Assembly: GCA_014529385.2 (NCBI GenBank)
Contig: CM043946.1
Coordinates: forward strand, 34,976,558 to 35,040,557
Source: Adiantum capillus-veneris
Taxonomy: Eukaryota > Streptophyta > Polypodiopsida > Polypodiales > Pteridaceae
Direction of reading: 5' to 3'
DNA length: 64,000 nucleotides
Shown here piece after piece: positions 1 through 9,756 of the stretch (the first letter of the stretch is position 1; each line of letters opens with the position of its first letter). The notes beneath the pieces were generated by a model that searched no databases, was not told the origin of the DNA, and saw nothing but the letters and a program-made list of their open reading frames with translations. The translations under genes and the position numbers were made by a program.

Positions 1-579
1 GGCAATAGGTTTGCAATCCTCAAGTCCAAACTTACATAGCAATGTCTCTATATAACTTTTCTGACACAAGGCAATACCACCATCACACTGCTTAAACTGT
101 ATACCCAAGTAATGATGCAGCAGCCCCAAATCTTTCATCTCAAAAGTAGCATTCAAATCAGCCTTAAATTCAGCAATATGTCTCTCATTTGGTCCAGTGA
201 TCAGCAAATCATCTACATAAAGAACCACAATGAGAAGTACATCACCCTCACGCTTTACATACAAAGTGCTTTCTGTTGGACTATTACGAAAGCCTCGTTT
301 GACCAAATGAGTGTCAGCTTTCTCATACCAAGCACGAGGAGATTGCTTCAACCCATACAAAGCCTTCTTACATCTACACACTTTGTCCTCTTGTCCTTTT
401 ATGATAAAACCGCGAGGCTGCGTTACATAAACTTCCTCAAATATGTCACCATTCAAGAAAGCAGTAAAAATGTCTGATTGATGTACATCCCAACCAAAAT
501 GAGCTGCCAATGCACATAGAAAACGCACAGTAGTCATACGACAAATGGGAGCAAAAGTCTCTTCATAATCTATGCCTTT
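1..579 (-). pseudogene. copia reverse transcriptase, continuation after an in-frame stop
   Basis: The frame of the pol gene at 580-2931 continues unchanged past a TAA stop at its 3' end and stays open to position 1. It encodes the core of copia reverse transcriptase: a GIDYEETFAP-type start, TAFLNGDIFEEVY, the CRCKKALYGLKQSPRAWYEK segment, then the catalytic LYVDDLLITG box near 190-220 and LGLLHHYLGIQ. The YVDD aspartates are intact. The break is a single CAA-to-TAA change at the position where relatives read KGYAQ then a charged residue. The rest of the domain lies beyond the window. Confidence 0.9.
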
Positions 580-2931
580 TTATTGTGCATAACCCTTTGC
601 AACAAGTCGAGCCTTATGGCGATCGATCTCACCATCCGGCTTGCGTTTCAACTTGTAAACCCACTTCGTACCAATGACCTTTTTGCCAGGAGGCAAATCA
701 CATAAAGTCCATGTGTCATTTTCTATAAGTGCATCATATTCTGATTGCATGGCAGCCATCCAATTTTCTGAATTCTGTGCTTCATCAAAAGACAGAGGTT
801 CCTCAACATCATGTAAGCTAGACATAGCCAAAGCATAACAATCTGATGCATAAGATGCATGGCGAGAGCCTGAACTAGTGCGACTAGACAAAGGTGCATC
901 CAATTTACTGTCACGCAAAGTGTGCACCAGCCATTTTGGCATACCTCTAGCCTGCTCATTTTCAGCCCTTTCCTCATCAAGTACATCATGTACATCTGCA
1001 TCAGTAATAGGCTGATCTGTGACATTTTCAGAAACCTCCATAGGCTGTACATTTGCCTCATTGGAACTTACATTCGTATTTCCACCACTGAAAAGAGGCA
1101 ACAAAGTGTCATAAATGTCCTGTGAGCTTACATTATTGTCTCTAGTACATGACAGCAAGGGCTGAACAGAATCTTCCACAAACACTACATCCCGAGAAAC
1201 CAGAATATGTTTTGTTTGCAGATGATACAACCTGTAACCTTTGCTTTTAGCACTATAACCAACAAAAATACATTTGATAGCCTTATCATCCAATTTTCTG
1301 CGTTGCACTTGTGGCACCAAAGCATATGCCAAACAGCCAAAAACACGCATGTGCTCAATAGAAGGCTTTCTATCATGCCATGCTTCATATGGAGTAATAG
1401 ACTGCAAAGCTTTCATAGGACACCTGTTAAGTACATAAGTGGCACACATGATGGCCTCAAGCCAAAAAGAATGCGGCAAAGCTTGACTTTTGACCATACA
1501 TCGTGCCATTTCCGTCAATGACCTGTTTTTCCTCTCAGCAACACCATTTTGCTGAGGTGTATAAGGCACTGTACATTGGTGTTTTATCCCACGACTAGCC
1601 AGAAATGCATTAAATTCATGAGACATATACTCCCCCCCTCGATCAGAACGGAGGGTGCCCATAGTACATTTCGAGACATTTTCAGCCATAGCCAAAAATT
1701 GTTTGAAGCACATAAAAAATTTGGACTTCGCTTTAAGCGGAAATACCCATGCATGCCTGGAGTAATCATCAATGAAAGTCATGAAGTATAGGTAATTGCC
1801 CAAGGACGGAGTTTGCATGGGCCCACAAACATCACTGTGCACAAGCTGCAACCTGCATGTGGCCCTAACTGAACCATCCTTTGGAAACTTAGAACGCTGC
1901 ATTTTACCCAAAATACAACCTTCACAAACATGTTTGATAGGTGCTTCAAGAGGCGGCAAAGAAGCAACCATATCAGATTTCTGCAAACGCAGCAAACTGG
2001 AAAAATTCAGATGACCAAAACATGCATGCCAAAGTTTTGCATCTGAAATAGCTCTTGAATCTGCAACAGCATTTGCAAAATTTTGTCCACACTTGTCATA
2101 CAAAGTGAGCTTATACAGTCCACGCCACAAAAGTTCAGATGCAACAATTTCATCACCAAAACTGAGATCATGAACTGTACATCTGTCATCCACAAATTTG
2201 ACTACAAGTCCAAGTCTAGCAAGTGCGGATACAGACAAGAGATTCTTCTTGATCCCAGGTACATAAAGTGCATCAACAAGTGTGAAGGAACTCCCATTTG
2301 TAGCAGTAAGAACAATCTTTCCAACTCCCTGAACTGGATACGAGGCATTGTTGGCACAACTGACTGAATCCCCATGAGGGACAGACTTGAGAGAGGTAAA
2401 CAATTCACTATGCGAGGTAATGTGCTTTGTAGCACCACTGTCGAAATACCACACATGTGAATCTGCAGCAACTGACAAGCATGCATCATGGACAGCAGGA
2501 TTGTAAGTGCACTCTGCGCTAAAAGCCCATTCTGCATCAACATCAGCATTACAGTCTCCTTTCACTGAAGACTCAACAATGGCTGCATTTGTAGTAGAAC
2601 CAGCATTTGCAATGGAACCACCCTCTTTCTTCTTAGCCTCTTTGGCCTTCAACTTAGGACACAACTTGATCAAGTGATCATTAGCTTTACAATAATGGCA
2701 ACGCATCTTCTTTTTGCCCTTATCACCAGAATTTCCAGACGAATTGGTGCCAGCAGAAGCATTAGGAACAGAATTTTTGCCACTCGCAGCAGAACCATAA
2801 GAAGTGGCTACATTGCTGTTACCACCCTTTCTTTGAGAAGCAATAAAAGCCTGCTCAACTGCACGCTGCCTAGTCCTGTTTTTTCTAGAACTCTTGCAAT
2901 AGCAATGTGCATAATGCATCAAACTTGACAA
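580..2931 (-). pseudogene. copia polyprotein: zinc knuckle, protease, integrase, start of reverse transcriptase
   Basis: This 783-residue frame holds, in order, a CCHC knuckle (C78-x2-C-x4-H-x4-C91), the retropepsin active site in WYFDSGATKHIT (D164), the HHCC zinc site of the GAG-pre-integrase domain (about 298-342), and the integrase core with VHSD, FIDDYS and NGVAERKN supplying the D, D and E. A proline-poor linker follows, then the reverse-transcriptase N-terminus (NWMAAMQSEYDAL, GTKWVYKLKRKPDG). It ends at a premature TAA. Its first residues overlap gag in another frame. Because the zinc knuckle belongs to Gag in this family, the overlap is best read as a small frameshift in an A-rich run near 2885-2900, not as a separate gene start. 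Confidence 0.93.
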
Positions 2932-3544
2932 CTTCAGGATTTCCTTGGGTCATCAGTCTCCAAGTACTAGCAAAAGTCTGGTAGGAATCTGGTAAGGCAT
3001 CAAGAACAATCTGCACAAGGGAACTGTCTGAAATGACTTCACCTGCAGAAATAAGTTGCTCATTGATATCCTTGACACCTGCAAGAAAAGTGTCCATATC
3101 ATCTTCCTCATGCATAATCTTCGACTCCAGCTCTTTACGTAGAAAAGCAATTCTAGCCTCATTGCGGCTTGCATAAAGACCTACTACAATATCCCAAGCC
3201 TGTTTTGCAGATTTTGCTGAACGGATGTGAGGAACAATCGTGCGCTTCACAGACAACGCAATCAATGCATGAGCCTGCGCATCCTTAACATCCCAACGAG
3301 ATTGTTCTGTCGTAGGCAACATAACTCTAACAGCTGCAATCCTTGCAGCAAGACCTGCAACATCCTCAACATCGCCTACATCCTCTGAACCAGGACGTAC
3401 ATCAATGCCTTGCACAATATTCCAGACGCCCTTTGACACAGGAACGTGTTGCATCATATAAGCCCACATAGGGTAATTGTCCCCATCCAACCTGTCCTCA
3501 GCAGCAAACATCTTGAACACATCTGTGTTGTTGTTGTCAGCCAT
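2885..3544 (-). pseudogene. copia Gag, capsid part, frameshifted at its end
   Basis: The chosen start is the ATG at 3544 (MADNNNTDVFKMF), the usual copia Gag opening. An upstream ATG at 3607 in the same frame looks like leader. The protein has the UBN2/Retrotran_gag_2 pattern: LDGDNYPMWAYMMQHV, ALIALSVKRTIVPHIRSAKSAKQAWDIV, DMDTFLAGVKDINEQL and a terminal LCTLLLQEF. It stops just before the region that should carry basic residues and the zinc knuckle. Those residues appear immediately downstream in another frame, so Gag is broken by an indel. It would form the virus-like particle shell in the cytoplasm. Confidence 0.88.
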
Positions 3545-3856
3545 GGTAAATGTTGTACCTGATGTGAAAACTGCCCAAAAATAGGAGAAATGGAGCGGGA
3601 ACGACACGTACTATATAGCACAAACCGTAGAAGACTGTAAGGCACCTGTTATGCAGAAAACGGCACTAACAGAATTTTTGCACAAAATGACGAAATTGCC
3701 TGTGCAAACCTGGCTGTAGTGGAAACGGAGGCCGAAATGAGCCCAAATCAAAATATTTGTCGACCTGCGAACGCTCGCCAAACCTCACTGAAATCGGAGA
3801 AAGTGAGCAGGCGTGTGCTGGAGCAGCTGGCGACTAAGCCCGAGAGGACGCAACCT
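3545..3856 (-). other. copia 5' leader between primer site and gag
   Basis: Non-coding stretch between the tRNA primer site and the gag ATG. I see no conserved motif beyond ordinary leader sequence. Short open frames here have no recognisable content. Confidence 0.6.
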
Positions 3857-3868
3857 GCTCTGATACCA
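3857..3868 (-). other. primer-binding site, initiator tRNA-Met type
   Basis: On the minus strand the 12 bases TGGTATCAGAGC match the 3' end complement of plant initiator tRNA-Met, the usual copia primer. It lies two bases inside the LTR edge, which fixes element orientation and the LTR boundary. Confidence 0.93.
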
Positions 3869-3870
3869 AT

Positions 3871-4097
3871 TGTTGGAATTAGGGTTGCAGAGAAATGCAC
3901 ACAGCTTGGAGAAGACGAAGGAAGATCAAGGCACACAATGAAGAGTGTGTTACTTAGTATGAAATGGAAAGATAGATAGCCCTAGAGTGATGGGCGTATA
4001 TACAATGCACGGGGGAAAAAAACTCCTAAAGAGGGAAAAAATGCCCCAGCGGTCCTAGTGTGTTCACACACATCACTACCACATGTATATGGTAACA
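3871..4097 (-). repeat. copia 5' LTR (227 bp)
   Basis: Bounded on the plus strand by TGTTGGAATT and GGTAACA, giving TGTT...AACA ends. The left edge abuts the primer site. The right edge abuts a PAL repeat unit resuming at GCGATCCATG. The five bases after the LTR (GCGAT) are the likely target duplication; the partner copy is outside the window. Confidence 0.8.
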
Positions 4098-5855
4098 GCG
4101 ATCCATGTTCAACCACATCTGGACTTGTTCTCTTAGGAGTTTATTCCTGACTATGTCCACAAGCTAAATCTCAAATCTTTTTGGATTTGGACTTGTTTTG
4201 ACAGGTTAAATAGCCAACACTAGGTCTGTAGTGTGGTTTTTAGTCTGTCACCTGTTTTGCTCCCTTTTGACCCAAAATTGCTCAATTTTTTCCAAAATTG
4301 GACTTGGGGATATGTTTCTTTATGTATGCAATACTGATGTAGAAAGTTTCAAGTCAAGTTGTCACTCTGGGTACATGGATCGCGATCCATGTTTGGAGCC
4401 CAAACTAACCATTTTTGGTACCATCAGAATCAGCATGATTAGTAGGTCCTATGGTATCAAAATTTTAAAAAATGGACCTCTGGATTGAAAGTTAGGTCAA
4501 TTCTGACACTTTGTTAGAATGCTTGACATTTCTTGGCTTTTGGACAAGTTTTTGATATCTAAATTCAGTTTGGAAAAGACCACTAGACTCCTTGTGATGT
4601 CCCCTAGCTATGGTGCAAATTTGGTATCAATCTGTGACAAAGGAACATGGATCGCGATCCATGTACCTATGTGTCAGATGGTAATGAAACTTGGCACACA
4701 GCTTCCCCTTGGTCCACTGATCCTTGCTAAAATGGTTTTTATAATATTTGGATCACTTTAGTTCAAGCAAAAGTCAATCCCTAGGTCTGTTTTAGGGTCT
4801 TCCTTTTTGTAGTGTTTTTGGCTCTTTTCATCCACTTTTTGAACTTTTTTGACAATGCTTCTTTGGGGACTTTTGTTCACAATGGTCTTTGCTATAGACT
4901 AGAAAAGTTTCTGTCCAAAAAAGACTCTAGTCTCTGCTACAGACTAGAAAAGTTTCTGTCCAAAAATTTCTCAGGGGTACATGGATCGCGATCCATGTTC
5001 CACCACTTTTGGATCTAAATATTTGGTGTGTTGATAGCTTATGTTGTTTGTAGCTTGCTCCACAAATCTTTTTTGAATATGGATCAATTTTGCCCAACCA
5101 AAGCTGACTTCTACAGTCTGCTGTGACAGTTTTTACATTGTTCTGTTTTTTGCTCTTTTGACCACTTTTTGCAACTTTTTTGCATTTGGTTCTTTTGGGA
5201 AAGTTGTTTGTCTATGTGTCAACTATCCCACTGCTCAAATCTCAGCAAAAAAAAAAAATCAAAAATTTTTTGTGAGGTACATGGATCGCGATCCATATTT
5301 GGAACCCAAATTGACTTTTCTTGGTACCATTAGAATCAACATGTTTACTAGATGCTATGGTATCAAAAGTTTTGGATTTGGACCATTTTTTGTCATTCAA
5401 AAGCAAGTTTTTCTATCTGTCCTGCGGTTTTTGACTAGTTTCTGTATTTGGCTATTTTGACCAACTTTTTTCAATTTTTTGACATGCTCTCTTTTGGCAA
5501 AGTTTTTCTAAATGATACTAGGGATGTACTTGTCAAATATCAACCCCAAATGTCAAAAAGGTACATGGATAGCGATCCATGCTTGCCAGCATTTTTTCAT
5601 GAATTTTGTTCTGGTGGTTCTCAATTCCCTGTAGAAGCCAAATCTCACCCTTTTTTGAATTTGGATCCCAAAAAGTTGAGAAATCCCAAATTTTGTGTCT
5701 GAATCCCTATTTTTTCCCTAACAACCAATTTTCTTGTGATTTTTGAGTTTTTCTTTCAAGAAAACTTGATGAGAGCACTGTCCCACTGATGCACAGTGTA
5801 ACTGGTCACTTTTCACAACAAATGGTCTCTAGGATACATGGATCGCGATCCATGT
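4098..5855. repeat. palindrome-bearing repeat array, copy 1
   Basis: Seven units of about 270-335 bp, each with the 20-bp perfect palindrome ACATGGATCGCGATCCATGT or a near copy. Cores lie at 4098-4108 (right half, cut by the copia LTR), 4373-4392, 4645-4664, 4979-4998, 5279-5298 (one change), 5563-5582 (two changes) and 5836-5855. Units also share T-rich text such as GGCTCTTTTGACC and ACTTTTTGAACTTTTTTGA, but these are much less conserved than the core. The 5279 unit has a first half that resembles the 4373/54717 unit type, so units have exchanged sequence. Confidence 0.93.
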
Positions 5856-6387
5856 TCCTCCACAGAATCTTTCCAGACTTCTCAGATTGCTTCTAGAGAG
5901 TGTGCTAATGCTCTTCATCCACAAATTTTTGAATTTGGGTCACTTTTGAGGTCTCTACCATCAAATTTTCAAGATTTCAGAGTTATGGTCATTTCTGCCA
6001 AAATATGGTTTTCACTCTTTTTTTTCTTCAATCTTTTAGCCCAAATTTGATGGTGGTAGTTTCTACTTACCCTACTCATAAGTACTGAAATGAAATATGA
6101 AACAAAAACAAACTAAACGGTACAAAATAAAGTCGAAACGAAAAACAATACAGCACTCTGAAAGCATAGAGAAAATTGAAGAATGAAATGCTTTTGGCTA
6201 TCTCACTCACAACCCTCTTTACTTCTCAAGAATAGATCTAGCAAGTCCTCGACTTCTAGACTCTATCAAGCACTAAACCCCATGTCTACCTGCTTCACTG
6301 CTAAAGTGTAAATGGAATGGAGAGAAAAATCTTCAAAAAAGAACGCTCTAAATACGCACTAGGTCACTTACCATCTAAGGATCATAT

Positions 6388-6404
6388 CCCCGGCAATGGT
6401 GCCA
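6388..6404 (-). other. primer-binding site, tRNA-Asp type
   Basis: The minus strand reads TGGCACCATTGCCGGGG, matching the complement of the plant tRNA-Asp 3' end (TGGCGCCGTTGCCGGGG) with two changes. One base separates it from the LTR start at 6406. Confidence 0.82.
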
Positions 6405-6405
6405 A

Positions 6406-6515
6406 TGTTAGCGGATCGCCGGGACGGATGTCTACAGCATAGCTTTTTGGTACTAACATAATGTCAATACTCAGGGAAGTGACTCGGATGGTGCACGGAA
6501 GAAGTAGCTGGAAGA
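6406..6515 (-). repeat. PAL-L 5' LTR, truncated
   Basis: Begins TGTTAGCGGATCGCC and runs in step with the PAL-R LTRs at 46310 and 56733 through the shared GACTCGGATG segment, then stops. A tandem GAAGAAGTAGCTG filler (about 6503-6530) lies at the breakpoint, followed by chromovirus 3' sequence. Confidence 0.82.
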
Positions 6516-6524
6516 AGTAGCTGC

Positions 6525-6753
6525 CGCAAGCATGTCTACTCTTTAGTCCATTTCATTCTCCCAAAGTAGAGTGACAAATTCTACTTGGTGTTTGAGAGAC
6601 GTTGCCATCACAAACATGATTGAAAGCATACATACTATTTAAATTTTTGCACAATAAAAAGAGAATTAGTCTTATAAGACAAAAACATTGGTCATTTAAA
6701 AGAAATTTGTACATTTGCTTACTCTAATGTAGCATTGTAAGCATTGACAAGGT
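6525..6753 (-). other. chromovirus 3' non-coding region
   Basis: Matches 58655-58846 of the second copy, including GCAAGCATGTCTRCTCTTTAGTCC. No coding signal. It lies between the end of the chromodomain gene and the missing 3' LTR. Confidence 0.75.
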
Positions 6754-7041
6754 TCATACTATGCTTAAGCTGTATTCCTTGCATCCATCTAGCATCTTCA
6801 AAAGGATAGTTTTTGAACTTAATAAGATATCGTCGGATAATCTTACCATGTTGTAGTACCTTGTCTTCATGCCGAAGTGTAGCACCTCTTCTTGGTCTTT
6901 GATTTTGGGAGGGTCATCAATAATTGGTTCACTTGGTGGCTCTCCTTTGTAAGGTTTAAGTAGGCTCACATGAAAATCATCGTGTATGAGCCAATAGTTG
7001 GGCAGCTTGAGTTGATAAGCCATCTCATTGATTGGCTTCAA
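6754..7041 (-). pseudogene. chromovirus integrase tail and chromodomain, decayed
   Basis: Starts INEMAYQLKLPNYWLIHDDFHVSLLKPYKG, the classic chromovirus integrase C-terminal segment that precedes the chromodomain. The second copy (58847-59182) continues into a full chromodomain. Here an internal deletion after EEVLHFG removes the linker, and the chromodomain is read in a shifted frame, so residues such as VRRYLIKF are lost. In a working element this domain steers integration to chosen chromatin. Confidence 0.88.
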
Positions 7042-7058
7042 AATTTGAAACGGACCAT

Positions 7059-7188
7059 TGTAAAACCCTGGGACTACCTTGCCTTGATCCTCCGCCTATT
7101 CTCCCTTTTATAGGCCTTGCCCCTAGGACCCTGTCTCCATTAGCAGTCGCCCCGGTCCTTGACCTCTAGGGTGGCCCTTGGCTTGGCA
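7059..7188 (-). repeat. SL-L 3' LTR (130 bp)
   Basis: Starts TGTAAAACCCTGGG and ends GGCTTGGCA. It aligns with 12298-12439 with a 12-bp length difference and several substitutions. A C-rich tract (CTACTCCCCCCTTGG, the polypurine tract on the other strand) follows directly at 7189. Confidence 0.9.
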
Positions 7189-9675
7189 CTACTCCCCCCT
7201 TGGAGAAGCATTTTCGTCCTTGAAAACAAGAGTGATGATACACTAATATTTTCCAGAGTGGAATCCTTCATGGATCCAGCTGTTTGCTTGACCGGAACAC
7301 GGTTTAATAGGAGGTTCAATGAAACCAAGAGTAACATCTTGATTTTCCACATTGTTGTCCATTTGAAAACCATCTTGTGTTACCAATTTCTATTCAATCA
7401 TAGTGTGTAGACTCCATTTAGAATGCACATGAGCATGTCGAACAAGTTATCACAACAAAGATGTACCCAAAAGAGTACCTCTTTTCACTTTCCATGAAAG
7501 TAATTTACTAACATAACTCATCACCCAAGTTTCAGTCCTTGACTTGCTCTCAAATTTCATTAGTAAACAACCCCACCATAACTAGTGGTCAAGGTTGAGA
7601 ACCTGACTTATACATGAAGAGACTAAACCTAGTCACAAACATGCTTTAACTTATGGTAACAAAACTCCAAGTAGAACAATAATCGCTTACTAATTGGATT
7701 GCTTGGTGCTAACGTACACACTTTTCATATCCTTTAGCACAAGATTAAACTTTGTAATCTGCATATTCCCTTATATAACTGACAGTACTGAGATGTTTTT
7801 CCCCTTGGTTTACAGACAGTCTTCCCAGATGATTGGTAAACAGGGATCATAATATCATACAACATTATGGAGGAATAAAAAATGTCCTGAATAACCATCT
7901 TGGTTAACTTGAAAGATCCACAAGCACCTAAACCAACCCATGACGGCTATTGGTGAGTGATAGATCCAAAAGTAATCTCATAAAGGTACTGCACATGGAG
8001 TGCAAAATGCTTCATAAGCAACGAATGTGATGAATATGCATGCTGCTCCAAATCAGCTTTTGCTAAACACTAGGGCCCATAACACCTAGTGTGCATGCCT
8101 TTGGCAAAAATCAGATCCGAGCCTGTATATCCATGATCATCCTTGCCAATACTTATGGCAAATGTGATGCTCCTAGCACACTTTAAAAAGGAATGTAAAT
8201 AGTTCTAAAAAGAATATAAATAATTTTTGCTGCAATCATTTGCAAGCCTGGCTAAAACATTTGAACCAGAATAGAAGGTGAAACATTAATCACGTCTAGG
8301 TACAAACAATGAAACATGTTCATTAACAACCCATAGCCTTGCTATATGCGTAAACAACCATTCGTTAATGTTGTTTAGTAGCACTACCTTAACAAGTCAG
8401 TCTGAGTATCCGACAATTTCTGGCCACTAAAATTGTTCCTAACACGTTGTGCTGAAAACGGTCTGTAAAACGGATTCGACCAGCACCTAGGGACTTTGTC
8501 GTGACACATACTTGAAATAGTGGGGGACTCATATTCTCCACATGTGGAATATGTCTCATGTAAGAATGTCTGAAAAAATAACATCCTTCAAGTACAAGAT
8601 GTACTTTTGCGTGGAGGTAGTTGTAAACACTCTATGATGGGAGTGAGAGGGACCCTCATTAGCCTTGCTCCACACTGGCCAAACCGAACTCCTTGAGTTC
8701 CTAGACCATGGTGTATCCCATGTGACAGCATGTGCCAAAAAAACCCTACAAGTGGGTCTACTTAGTTTGGACACAACAACCCAAATTTCTTGGCTCTTAC
8801 ATGACCTAGTCATTTCTCTTAAGAGAAAAAATGGATGAAAACATAGAAGTTTATGCATCCTACTTGGAAAAGGAAACAAAAAACATAAAACCAAATCAAA
8901 TGCGTACCTGGAGGGTGAACATAGGGTTCGCTTATTCGTAGGCATCTGTACAAATTTCCCGTCTGCAAAGGCCTAGGAACACTAATTGAAAATTAGTGAA
9001 ATGCAAGTAGTATTGCACATGTCACCTTGGGGGCTGCCTTTGCAATCCAGACCCCTTGGTTAAACGTTGCATGAAAACTGCTCAACGTGAAGTCGGCCCC
9101 TGGCTTTTTTCCGTGAACCCCCTTGGGTTTGCCCATGGCATTTTATTATCCCCTTGGCAGTTTATGGAGTTCTTTCCTTGAAATTGCAAGTGTGAAGGTT
9201 CCAAGAATGGACCATCAACCCTTACTAAGTGTTTAACTAATCACGCGCTAGGTCTTACCCCAAATTGTACTTATAGAGTCACTCATAGTGCTAATAGGAG
9301 CTCCATTGAAATTGGAGTCGTATGCACAACTAGATCTTTGTCACACCCAAAAATCCATAGTGTGGGGTTTTTGTGAGCCGTCGTGTGGTCTAAAAGGTTG
9401 GCTTTATCCTTACACCTTGGTACAGATAAGCCGGGACGAGTTTAGGATGTTCAAAAACTCAACTTGACTTGCACACTTAAAGTGTGGAGTGCAAAAATAA
9501 TGTCCAAAAAATCACTAATGGCAAGACTCTTGCTTGTCCATTTATAAATAGATGGCTCTTAGCCATGCCCAAATAGGTGGTAATAGATGGCACTTAGCCT
9601 TTCCTGTTACCGTATTGACATAAAAAGACTGCAATAAAATCATGCCTAGTTTCACGTTTCCCGCATATAAATTGG

Positions 9676-9680
<5 letters not shown>
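7189..9680 (-). other. SL-L interior, part conserved with SL-R; no gene
   Basis: Non-coding. It aligns with 38424 to about 40990 over nearly its whole length, with shared phrases such as ACTCCATTTAGAATGCACAT and CCTAGGAACACTAATTG. Reading frames differ between the two copies, so the conservation is not protein-driven. I see nothing else in it. Confidence 0.7.

Positions 9681-9752
<72 letters not shown>
9681..9752. repeat. (GA)36 microsatellite
   Basis: Uninterrupted GA dinucleotides inside SL-L. The matching place in SL-R (about 40990-41006) has only a short, interrupted GA run, so it expanded after the copies parted. Confidence 0.98.

Positions 9753-9756
<4 letters not shown>

Larger units (their letters stand above)
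1..4097 (-). mobile_element. Ty1/copia LTR retrotransposon, 5' part (3' part lies outside the window)
   Basis: Reading the minus strand from 4097 down, the order is LTR, initiator-Met primer site, leader, gag, zinc knuckle, protease, integrase and reverse transcriptase. Integrase before reverse transcriptase defines Ty1/copia. The window edge cuts the element inside reverse transcriptase, so RNase H and the 3' LTR are not seen. The flank at 4098 continues a palindrome-bearing repeat that is intact elsewhere (54433-54452), so the element inserted into the PAL leader. A frameshift and a nonsense codon make this copy non-autonomous. Confidence 0.93.
4098..6515 (-). mobile_element. PAL-L: leader, primer site and LTR stub of a non-autonomous gypsy-like element
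   Basis: This stretch matches 54433-56840 of PAL-R throughout, including every palindrome unit, the shared AT-rich tail before the primer site, the tRNA-Asp-type primer site and the first ~110 bp of the LTR. Only leader and LTR remain. The gag side was displaced leftward by the copia insertion, and the LTR is cut near 6515 where chromovirus sequence begins. By eye the two copies differ at roughly one base in eight to ten. Confidence 0.88.

Noticed and set aside
112-477. 121-residue plus-strand frame opposite copia reverse transcriptase
   Set aside because: It is the antisense shadow of a confidently identified reverse-transcriptase segment.
2885-2931. programmed frameshift between copia gag and pol
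   Set aside because: The zinc knuckle, which belongs to Gag, is beyond the frame change. Copia elements of this type use one frame, and the copy also has a nonsense codon. Decay is simpler.
4373-5855. regularly spaced palindromes as a CRISPR array
   Set aside because: Spacers are ~260-310 bp and partly related to each other, the host is a plant nuclear genome, and the array lies in a retroelement leader.
6381-6405. tRNA-like sequence (GATC...CCCCGGCAATGGTGCCA), possible tRNA gene
   Set aside because: Only the 3' ~17 bases of tRNA-Asp are matched and an LTR starts one base later. It is a primer-binding site. The same holds for 30914-30932 and 56715-56731.
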